This document shows positions 46,362 to 58,300 of a stretch of DNA of 64,000 nucleotides, one piece after another (positions within the stretch are counted from its first letter, which is position 1; each line of letters opens with the position of its first letter). A program made the position numbers and the translations under genes. The stretch spans positions 22,314,309 to 22,378,308 of the forward strand of contig OW203766.1 of NCBI GenBank assembly GCA_934045905.1, read 5' to 3'. Source of the DNA: Leuctra nigra. Lineage: Eukaryota > Arthropoda > Insecta > Plecoptera > Leuctridae. The notes under the pieces were generated by a model that was not told the DNA's origin, made no database searches, and was given only the letters and a program-made list of their open reading frames with translations.

Positions 46362-49300
46362 ATGGCTGCTGAAGAGGAGGATTTGCGCGAGCAAATCTGC
46401 AACTTCTGCCACTCAAAAGAAAATGATGAACTTGTCTATGGTGCCAAAAAGAGATTGGGGAAAATTATTACACATTACCACTGCCTCGTAAGTTATTAGT
46501 ATTACTATCCTTCCTACTACAGGACTGTTGGTGTTGGAGCACAAAATAATCTATCCGCTGGTTCCATCCATACAATGGGTCAGGGGGTGGGTGTTCCCAG
46601 CAACACTAGGGCCGCAGGACTACTGGAGACCGGCTGGCCACACCTGGCGTCTCCTCCTCGTCTTCTTCTTCTTCTTCCACTTCCAATTGTTCCACAAATG
46701 GCCTCCACCTTGTAGCGCATAATGGAATAGGTATTATTTCTTTATGATTTATTTATTCTATTATTCTTTATTTAAATAAAAGTAATTATGTCTACATAGG
46801 TCCTACCAAAGTTAAAGCAAGATGTTTCACGTATGTAATGTTAGAATCTGTCTACTTGAGAATTTGCGGAAAAAAATGTGAGGTCTCATAATAAACCTCA
46901 CCGCTAGATGTCTTGTGTTTGTGGATCATTCTGGCAGCACTGCATTTCAAGACCGTCATTCCATATCAAATATGGTCGCCAGTCGTCACTGTTTAAAATG
47001 GCTGCCACGGGTAAGCGGTGAGCAAATAGATAATTCTGATGTTATATTCGAGTTCCCTACGATCGATTTAGTAGGAAAGAAGTAATAAAAGAATCTTGTA
47101 CGATTAAATTTTTTAACACTATGGATATTAATATTATGATATTTTCAAAGAATATTATTTGCAAAGTTGTAAAAAGTTTTATTTTTTGATAAAATTTCTA
47201 TTATTTTTGGTAGGTAGACATTTTTAATTCTTGAAAATCCTTCATTTTCAAATGGTGCAAGAGTTTTCAATTTTTGAATCTGACTACTGCGATGAGAACT
47301 GCATTGCTGACAATTATGAAGCTCTGGCAAAATGAATGTTTACGCCGTCTTATGGAGAAAATTGCCGCCACTGTCTCTTCTGACTCTGAGATTTAGTCTG
47401 CGCGCCAACCTGTGACTTCTGTTACTGTACGCATATTACAGACACTACACCAGTGCTTCATTCATAGGGCAAAATCAAAATCCAATAATTTTTTTAAATT
47501 TGACATAACACTAAAAGTGTTATAATCTAGTTTGATTTAAAATTAGAGAACCGGAACCTTTATGCAGGAACCGGAACCGAACCTTTAAGATTATTTGTTT
47601 AAGAACCGGAACCCGAACCTTTAGGGGAGAGTGGGGCACATTCGGACGATTTTTTTCTTTTGCTGATAAGATTGTTGTTGTAAAGAGAAATGAATTTATT
47701 TTTGTTGTTTATATAAGTTCAATCTATTACCTTTAAATTGCTTTCTAAGCAATTTTGTAAATATGTATAATTATTAATTTTACATATAATAATTGCATTT
47801 TTTAAAAATGCTTTTTTGTCCAAATGTGCCCCACCGGTGGGGTGGGGGGTCACCGGCGGTAACTGGATGAATATCGTTCCAGAAATCATCTTTCTTATGT
47901 ATAATTTCAAAGAAAGATCTACCAAACCATGCTGTAAAAATCGACTTGTAAAAATAGCATATGTAAATAGCATGTCCGAATGTGCCCCCTAGAGATTGCC
48001 TGAATGAGCCCCAAACGCATTGGAAAGAAAAATATTTTTTTCCTGATGAGGGTAGGTGCTTCAAGTTTCAGGTTAGGGGCTTAATAGATTGCTAAAAGTA
48101 TTCATTTAATGAATGTATGAAGTCAAAACAAATAACTGTCATCACCTAATAGATATTACTACTAGGAAAACGCTCTGAGTAACGCGTTGATGAGCGAGCA
48201 CGGATACACGCAACACCTCGAACCGAAATTATGTCTATCGAAAATGTCATTAAAAGCCAATAATTCTTGAATTTCGTCACAGACTTGTATAAATATCTCC
48301 AAAATTTCCAAAAATATTGGTCCCAATAACCTTGCTAAGTTTTAAGTTGATCGATTAAACCTTTGATTGAACGGTTCATTGTTAAGTTTCAAAAATCACA
48401 TGATATCCTTCAAACAATATACCTGGGACCACTCATATGATATGATAAACTTTTGAAAATAACTACAAATTAGACTGAAAATTGGCAAAAATACCTTAAA
48501 TGTTGCTACCAATTACCATGCGAAGTTTTTAGTTGGTCGGTCAATCGGCAATACCCGCTGCACGAGAGCGGGTATTGCGTTGATTGTTTGAGTATCTCCT
48601 TGCAGCAGTCTGGTCGGGGGTCTCTTTGCTCCTTGATGCTTTATTATTAACGACATTTTGTTTCAACCTTTTAGATTTAGCTTCGTCAGTTTCTTGATCT
48701 TCAATTTCACGCAGACGCTTTTTCGCCTTTATGGCTTTCATTCTAGCAGAAGTCTTTCCATTTTTCGGCATGTTTAAATAGGGATAAGATAGGTAATGAA
48801 AAAGTAAGAAGTAGAGTACCTACCTAATTAAAGTACAATAATATTTGTGTGATCAATGTTTGAAATGCACGAAATGTGTGCTCAAAGACGTAATGTATTC
48901 AATGTCGTAATGTTACGAAATGAATCTTGAACAAAACTTCGCAAATATGAAAATAAAGTAAACACCTTTCAACTAATAAGCGAAAGGAATCAAAGTTCCA
49001 CACAAAAAAACGGATCAGGTAAAATAGTAACTACCTAGTTTAGAAACGGAATGAATCCAACGTTTCCAAGAAGAAAATAATTTGAAATAATCAATCCCCT
49101 GGACAAAAACTGTAGATACCTAATATCTATGCTTTAAAAGCGATTCAATTTTACTAATACCTTCACAAAGTACACCAAATTGCCAAAATTATCAACGAAA
49201 AGAAGCAAAATGCAGTAGAGATTTGGAATGACGTGTGAACGCTAGAAGAGAACAAACGCCACTCAATGATATTATTGAAATGTGAGCTTATGTTTCTAAT

Positions 49301-52300
49301 CCCTCCTGGATGCAAAATCAGCCAAGTAGAAACACGGGAGGCACGGCCATCAGAACTACGAAAATGACGAAAAGACAATCAAGGTCCTTAAAAACTCGAA
49401 ATGATTTGTTGGAAACTATGATCCAAATTGAATTATTCAAATTTGATCAACTCAATAAACATAAAAATATCTGCTTTTCACTAAAAAAAGTGTACATACC
49501 ATCAAAACACTCTTGTACCTAAAGCAAATCAGATTCAGTTGCATTGGAAAGACATTCATTTTCAATGTTTCATTTCTGACAGCTATTAAAAATGTCAATA
49601 AGTGCATACTTTCTTGACAGATTCGGCTGAAAATTTGTAAAATAAGTGACATTGTTGGTCTTACTGACCATGCTAAATATGAGTTTGATCACATTTCTCG
49701 AAGACCATTTTCATTTTTTAGGCTATCAGGAGATACTTATTTTAACAATGAACCAATGGATGGATTTCAAAAAAAAATTGGGTCTGCAAACAGAGAAGGT
49801 TGTCTTTACATGTGTGCAAAATTTCAGGTCGATCGGTGAAACGGTGCGACTTCTATTGCTTCCTTTAGCATACAAAAACAAAAACAAAAAAAAAAACAAA
49901 AAAAAAAACAGAGGTCCGTGCTAAAAGAGCCAAATGGAGTCGCTCGCTTCGCTCGCTCAACAAACATAAAACAGTTCAAACATACTTTTGGCATCAAAAA
50001 GTGACTTTTCGCTCTAATTTCTGCTGTGTTACAGCTGCTCTTCTCAAACTACATAGGAACAAGGTACACACTGCTGCCAACTTTCTGTATTTATTTGACA
50101 TTTTTACATATGTTTAGGCTGGAAAATCAAGCTGTCCAAATGGGCCCCCTGTCCTAATGTGCCCCCCTCTCCCCTATAAAGTAAAATTTTGGAACCGGAA
50201 CCTTTATTAATAAAGGTTCGGGTCCTTGGTACGCACATTACACTTTCACTTGGTGGACATCTGCCTTCTGACACCTGACATCTGACATCTTTCATCTGCC
50301 TTTTACATTCAGCATTGGTTTTTAAACCCAGTTTTTTATTGAACACTTCTTACATTTCAGCTTCTCTCTTCCAGTATGGAGCAAAAGGGTGCCGACTCGG
50401 ACGGTATTCTGGGTTTCCTTTTACCAGATATTATGAAAGAACTAAGCCGTGGCAAGAGATTGGTGAGTTTCTTCTTTATTCCTACTGCAACTTTCCGTTG
50501 TGAAATCAGGAATGCAAATTTGTGTTTGGTCAAAGGTAAAAGTACCTTCGAAAAGGAGACCTTTTTTCAATTCAACCAAAAAATATGGACACCGAGAAAA
50601 AAAACTTCCACATGGACTTGCGTGGCTATTCGGTGTGATTTCATATTTCACATCAACTACGGTGTTATTAGGCATTTGAATTTTTTGGACCGGCAGCTAT
50701 ATGTTAAGTGGCCCATACACGGTCAATCTTGCATGACAAACTTACTTGACAAGCCCGGCATGACGGCATGACAAACCTGAACAACGCCCACACACGTTCA
50801 ATTTAGGTTTGACAGTTCAGACCTTTAGGGTCATGCGCACTTTATTGCGCAACTTCCAAACAACTACAAAACAGCAAAACAGCTGAGTGAGCTGAAAGGT
50901 CACGTGCTCCGGCTCTGCATGCTGATTGGCTATTTATGTTCAAGCAAGATTGATGACTCCACACACGTCAAACTTGCTTGTCGTCTTGCATGAGCATGAA
51001 GCTCGATTTCAGTTTCTGTTGGAACTCCTTCAAGCCAAATTCCAGGCTTGACAAGCCATCAAATCTGCTCCACACACGATCAAATTAGCATGTCATGCCG
51101 GGCTTGTCATGCAAGTCGTCAAGTAAGATTGACCGTGTGTGGGGCACTTTAGGTTGATTGAACAAGCTGCATGATGTTGCTAACACTCCTGTGTTATTGA
51201 TTGTGTTGGCATTTCAGGCCTGCGTTTACTGCAAACGAACGGGAGCAACTATTGGCTGTGTGAACACAAAGTGCAGGAAGGTATTCCATTTGCCATGTGG
51301 AATTAAGAAAGGCTCCCTTCATCAATTCTTCGGACAATTTAAGTGAGTTCTTTTCAGAAGATATTGTTATTTTCTTTGGTTTAGATTATTTTGTACATAC
51401 ATACATTTTAGAACTTATTTTTTTTCATTTAGTTACTTTGACACTATTGTAATAGTGATAGGTAGGTACAATGTAAACTATTTAATTAAATAAATGCATG
51501 TGTGCACAGTAATTACCAGTATGTCTAGTATAGTCTAATATGTGGCAAACTGACCAAGCACATCCTGGTTTGATTTATCTAAGCATGATCTTCGATCTGA
51601 TTTTGATTTTCTGTATTAAAATTCATTTGATGAAAGAAATTTAAAAATCAATATTGAGTACCTACTTACATCTATTTTACTTCATTGGTCTTGTCCAAAA
51701 CAAAATGACCTAGTAATTACTAATTAATTAATAATTACTAATTAGCAATCTGGTGAACACCCAACGGCTGGTGTAATGGATACCTCGGTTCTCGTCAGAT
51801 CACCGAGGTTAAGCAACATCGAGCGGGGTCAGCTGTTGGATGGGTGACCATTCAACTCTGCCTTGCCAGTTGCTGCCGTTGGGCCAGAGAGGCTGGGGTG
51901 TTTGGGGGTTAGTGTAACGACACCCCTCCACCTGTTATCAGTCTCTCGACGGGCGTTACACCGTCCTTGGGATGGGACGTTAAACAACAGCATAGCGCTG
52001 GGAGCTAACTACTCACTCGCTTGGCATCCCTAAGTTACGAATCCTCAACCAACTTCACCTCCTATAATGGCGCATCGTCAATGGAGCAGAGTTGTTGAGG
52101 CGGCAGTAGGACTACCAGTCCTGTAACGCCATTCAAAAAAAAAAATCTGGTGAACATTAATTTCAAGTGAAAGTATCCCAACATTCAATTCTGGAGGCGA
52201 GGAGTCAAATGACCACTATTATGCTCCCCATTATGCCAGTTTCAACAATTAGTAAATTAAAAGAAATTGTCCACCTAACCATCTTCGCCTAGCCAAACTT

Positions 52301-55300
52301 AATTCGAAGATAAATTTTTCCACCTAGCCATCTAGTTGCCATGTTGCCAAACTTTACGCTATTCGTTGACGTCAATTCGAACTTAATATTTTCGTTTGTG
52401 AAAATTAAAATTACTACCCGAAAATTACTACATTTTCGGGTTCTAAACGCAGGTTTGTTCGGGGACAAAATAAAACTGATAACTTATTCCAAGCTATGAA
52501 ATTATTTTCATTGAACTGTTCTGAATTCACGTCCATAGCCCTATTTTGTTAACAATTACACTGGAAAAAGATATTGATAAAAATCGATTAAAAAACTCTT
52601 CAAGGTCAAACTCACTACCCAGCCGTCTTAAGTTTTGTTGGTAAATTAAAAGTCTGCAAATATGAGCTACTGATGGCGAAGGTAGTATTGTAAAGCCAAA
52701 CGAACGAGTTATTAGGCTAACACAGTTTAGTAGGCATCACATTTTGAAAAGACAAAATACAAAAATCACTTGTTGGCAGTTCTGGCAGGCATTACATCTG
52801 TCAGCTATTCAATGTTTCCTATTGATCACTTGAGCTTATTGTGAACTGGAAAAATAGCAAGCTATCTATTTTAAACAATACTTTTGCCCTAGCACTCCAC
52901 ACTCTTAATTCTTTCCCCTGCTCTTCCTCTCTTGACAATGTTGGCACCAATCTGATTGCCAATCTCCTTGTTTGTGGTACATACTGAACTAAGCTCGGTT
53001 CTTTGTATGTTTCCCCAGGTCTTTCTGTCACAACCACCGCGTATCGCAGAAGATCCCCATGAAGACATTAACCGAGCTGGCGAGCGGGCCGGGCCACTGC
53101 GCGATCTGCTACGACAATGTGTCGTCGACTCCGGGCACGAACACCATCTGGGCGCCGTGCTGCAAGAAGGACGCGCTGTTCCATCGAGAGTGCGTGCAGC
53201 AGCTGGCAAGCAGCGCGGGCTACTTCTTCAAGTGTCCGCTGTGCAACAACAAGGAGGATTTCAACGAAGCGATGTTGCAGTGCGGGATATTCATTCCTGA
53301 ACAGTGAGTCTCTGCAATAAGATGATCAGTCTTATTATAATGTGATTAAGAAGGCACTTCGGTACACTCATTGCATTGATTATTAATTACCGTTTTCTTT
53401 CTCAGAGATGCTTCTTGGGAAACAGTGCCAAATGCTTTTGAAGAGGTAAGCACACACTTAATTTTTATAATTGATTGCATATTCATATGCTGCTCAGCTC
53501 TGCAGTTATTTCTATTCAACTCTAGAAATATTGAATCTCCACTTGTTATGGACACTTGTTATGGACACTTGTTACCTCTTTCACTACCTAATCCAAAGTC
53601 TTAAAGTCTGTACGTACAGGTGTTGTTAATTGTGTTCTGATCAATTACTTGTCCCATGCAGTTGCTCCACCGACACAATCGCTGCGACTTTGAGCCTTGT
53701 CGCAACCCTCGTGGCCGCTTTGAGGACGAGAAGGGCACACGGTGGGAGCTGATTCTGTGCGACTCATGTGGGTCTCAAGGTGTACACATGAGCTGCGGGG
53801 GGCTCAAGTGGTCAAATCCTACGTGGGAATGCAATGACTGTAGTTCCATGGCCGGGGAAGGTATGTTGATTGTTAGTCAATAATTAGTAGTGTAGGCTAA
53901 CACAATACATTTTCTTTGATAATTAGGTATAAATATTAGTGTACCTATTTATTTTATATTTGTGTCTTAAACCCATGAAATTGCAATATATACCTAAACT
54001 CCGTTTCATGGGGTCTAGAGTCCTAAATAGCATGGGCAGGTATAGGACTACCCATGTTAAACAGGACTCTAGACTGCATGAAACGGAGTTTACCATACTC
54101 ATTATTAGTTGGCCTAAAGATATTACCTACTTATGGAGTGGAAAAAAATTGTGACAACCCCTGTCAAAAGTTACTTGTACACTTTTTTACAAGTGAGGGA
54201 GGACCATAAAGATGCTGATTGTCTCCTGTGTCCCCACTTTCAAGAGAATTTGTGATAGGAATTTTAGATCTTATCAGTTGTTCAATTCAAGCCTAATAAA
54301 ATAATAATAATTTGACAAAGTACCTAATAAATAGACATAGGTATACGTAGTACCTACCTACAGTTCGTTTTTCCTATGTTTGAACTCTACAGACCGAGAC
54401 ACCGTCAGTTGTTCTGTAGGCCGAGAAAGACAACATTGCAAGGTGAGCGCGCAATGAAGTCTTTCTCGGCCTAGCAGAACAACTGACTGTGGCTCCATCT
54501 GCTCCATCTGGTGAGAGCTCAAACATAGGAAAAACGAACTGTATTACCTAACAACTAGTTTCCAATGAGTAAAAACTATACCTATAAGAGGGTATTTTGA
54601 GTGTTGCATAAAAGAGCTTTTTTACGATTAAACGTATAAACTCAATACAAAATAACAAAATAAACCCATCCCTCAAAGAGATATTGTCATTTGTTCCTAC
54701 AATTATATTTGATATAGTAGCCGAGTCTGGTTGCAACTTGCAATTTTACATCAGAGCTATACTTACAAGCGTGATTGTTCACAGCTGCGGAACCCAATGA
54801 GCCGGACAATGAACCGGAAGAGAACAGCGCCACAGATGACGACAGCACCAGTAACTCGTTGCCGCCATCACCCACCGGTCGGTCACCTCCGCCACCTACA
54901 CTGTTACCCGAAGTGCCTGGCAAACCCGTCGACACGACCCCGAACACCTCCTTGCAGCCGCCGACGCTGACTCCCCCTCGGCTTGCAGTGCCCATCCCGC
55001 ATGCGCAACCCATCCCAGCTGCAGCGAGCTCTTGCGACATCATCACGGTCATCAGTGATGACAGCGAGGATGATATTGAAATCATAGATCTGCCTCCTAA
55101 CGACTGCAAGGAGCTCATTACCAAAGATGGCTCCAAGATTAAAGTGGTTCAAGTTAGCGAGTCACAGATGTCGACGGTAATCGAAGGGGATGTGAAAGTG
55201 AAGGACAATCGGTACATTGGTACAACGGAAGGCGGTGCTCACTTCGAAAGGATCTCAAAGGGTTTGGCGTTGCGCTCGGTCACATTGAAACTGAAAAGTC

Positions 55301-58300
55301 CTAGTCCTCCGGATTCCCCAGACATTGTGATTATAGACGATGATGTTCCAGTCACGCCCAGCCAGCCGATGGTACCTCGACGACGGATGGTTAGCCTCCC
55401 GAGATCTTCACCTAGTGTTGCTAGACGACCTCTTTTCAATCCAACGCAACAGCCTCAATTTGGAAGAAATCCTCAAATGAGTCCGTACTCGAATGTTGGT
55501 CCTCAATCGCAAGGTCGACAGCAAACTAACACCGGTGGTATATTGGCTCAAGGAAGTCAACAACAGTTTTCTGCTTTACAAAACCGTACTAGGTCAATGG
55601 AAGGTATCATTCAGCAACCAAACAGTGGTGGCAAGTCATCTCAAGGGAGTCAACAGTTTCCTGCCCTACAGAACCGTACTAGGTCAACGGAAGGTATCCT
55701 CGGCAGGTTTCCTCCGACAGTTAGTCCTAAGCAAGCACAGCCCGGTAGCTCCCCAGGCTCTGTAATTCGCAGCCCTCGCAGCTCGCTTGCACAGCCCTCC
55801 TCGTCAACAAACGTCTCGCCTACATCCAACAGTCGGTTGAGGCCGAATCGTTCCACGCCCAATCAAAGCCTTCAACGCATGCAGCAACACGCTACCACGG
55901 CCAACGAGATCAACTCGTCCACTCCATCAAGTGCAAGTAGATTCCAGCCGATGCGCTTGCAGCAGCCGTCGTCGACTGTTGTTCGACAGAGTCCTCAGCA
56001 GCAGCAGCAGCAAACTCCAAATCAAAGTTACCATCAAATGTCATTGAAACAAATGCTTGCTAGGCCTCTTTCAAATGATCAAGGTCAAGGATTGCCACCC
56101 AAAATCACCCACCGATTGGTGCAGCAAGACTATAACCATCAACCAACAGCAAACAACAATACTCCTCAACCGGATTACAATCAACAAAGCAAGACATACC
56201 CGAGTTATCCTCCTCCGATTCCGCAAGCTGCGTTAAACAACCTGTCGCCGCCGCTGGCCCAGCAACTAAAGAGACAACGTCCAACGGAGGTGGGCAACGA
56301 TTACTTCCAACAGAATCACCCACCTAGTTACGAGGAGACGATGGGTGCTTCCGCGTGGCGGTCCAACGGAGGCATTCAGCAATCTCGGGCACCTGCTGGT
56401 TATCAGCTGCAGGACAACTACACTCAGCAGACGAGGTAGGTTGATGTTTTCCACTATTCAACTCCTTGAGCTTTACCGACATACAAGAAAATCAGTGCCA
56501 TCTTTTGTTCCCAATCCGAGGTATTGTTCTGGTGTTCAGGATTAGATTCAAACAAATAAGCGATACGTGATGGAGTTACTTCTGGCAGAAAACTTTTCAG
56601 ATGCACTTTTTTATTTCGAAGTTCGTGTTTCCATAGGGCAGGGAAAAAAGAGAAAGAATTGAAATGAAGATTTAGTTCCAAGTTTACTTTTTCAGCCATA
56701 ACAAACAACTAAAGCAAATTTAATATATTTATAATATACATATCCCCGTGATATCCTCCATTATTCCCCTTATAGCTAAGTACCAAAGAATCCACAAGAG
56801 GTCAGTCGTGTTCCTTATTTTCTCGAATTGTACCAAAGAATTGTTTTGTTCGAATTGTTTTTTGTTCGAATTGTTTTTGAACCAAAGCGTAATGATGCTA
56901 TCTTCATTACGCTAGCATAATGAAGCTAATGAAATAATGAATGAATAAATGAATGAATGCATAATGAAGATAATGAAAATTCAGAAAGAGGTTCTGAATT
57001 TTTTGGACGTTGGTTTTATTGAAGCAAAAAAATGAAAACTATTCAAGGTCATCAGCAAGAAGAGATTTGACTAAGGTTTTTACAGAGAGCGTTTTTTATT
57101 ATCACTTGTGAATAGGAACAAAGGCGATGACATTTGTGGTTTCTTCTGTATTTCAGCCAGTGGCAGACATCTAGCTTCTCCGGTGAGTCGCAGCAGCAAC
57201 AGCAGCGCATGCAACAGCAGGGCAATGTGATCTTGCAGGCCGGCGCCACCTACCTATCTGTGTTGAGCAACGCACAACCGCAGGGCTTCATCGTCGCGCA
57301 ACCCCACCTCATCCAGGGGGCGTACATCCCGTCGGGCAATGCGCCACCTACGCAACCGAATGTGAGTACACAAAATTAAACCTATCCTACTTTAGCTCAG
57401 AAAAGTAGTACATGCTGTTAGATGACAAATATATTTTAACTAGTTCAGCTTGGTTACATTTTCTTGACGAAAGTGTGCTCTTTAATATGCATTCTACCTT
57501 CGTTTTGGTTTTTGAAAAAGTTCTCAACGTGGGAACATGGTTTGAATTAAGGCGAAAAACTTCAACTGCCCCTTTTATACTACGCCCAATGTTAAGAGGC
57601 AAACGGAAGCGAACGGGAACCGCACTGTTCGTCCGAGCGTTTTTTTTTTGAAATTTTTTTCTTTCCACTAAATAATTTTAAAAAATCAGATAGTAACGAC
57701 CCATTACAGCCTAATAGACTAAATAATGCCGCACACTGGGTTTCATTATGACCTCTGGTACGAACTCAAAGTGTTAAATACGATATTTGTGGTAAAATAG
57801 TCGTATTTATTTAACACTTGAGGTCGTAGCAGGTGTCATAAAGTACTCCAGTTTGTAGCATTATTTAGTCAATTACTCTGTAATGGGTCGTTACTATCTG
57901 ATTTTTTAAAATTATTTTGTGGGAAGAAAAATTTTAAGAAAATCACTTTGAAGAACAGTGCGGTTCTTGTTCGCTTCCCCAGGCCTCTTAAAGTATAAGA
58001 CAAAAGTGAAACTTCAACTTTGACTATCTCAGAACATAACCACTCTAATTTTTAAATATTATTGAGGATGATATAATAACAAACTAATATTGAAAGTTTC
58101 AAAACTTTGTAGTAGGGGTGTGCGAATATTCGAAAATTTCGAATACTTCGAAAATATTTGGTTCGAATATTCGATTCGGTATTCGAAAAAAAGTATTCAA
58201 AATTTCGAATACTTCGAAAATTCGAATATTCGAAAATTTTTGAATAGTTCATGTCTTTTAATTCAAAATAATCCTGCCATTTCTCATATGGGAGTGTTTT

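Larger units (their letters stand above)
47100..50229. mobile_element. Second copy of the 6912-type hAT element, split by a nested insertion
   Basis: From about 47100 the DNA parallels 7110-7660 (TTTTTTGATAAAATTTC, CTGCGATGAGAACTGCATTG, AGAACCGGAACC). It breaks at TTTA (47623) and resumes at 50175 with TATAAAG, ending AATAAAGGTTCGGGTCCTTG at about 50229. The left terminus is lost and the right one carries a C-to-T change, so the copy is dead. Confidence 0.75.

Noticed and set aside
46985..47020. ATGGCTGCCACGG followed by GTAAGC as an alternative first exon of the PHF7-like gene
   Set aside because: Its phase does not match exon 2, so it could only be a non-coding alternative exon; no further support.
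51760..51890. A genuine 5S rRNA gene
   Set aside because: The 5S part is diverged, is joined to an unrelated body with poly(A), and is bounded by a retroposition-type duplication; it is a SINE.
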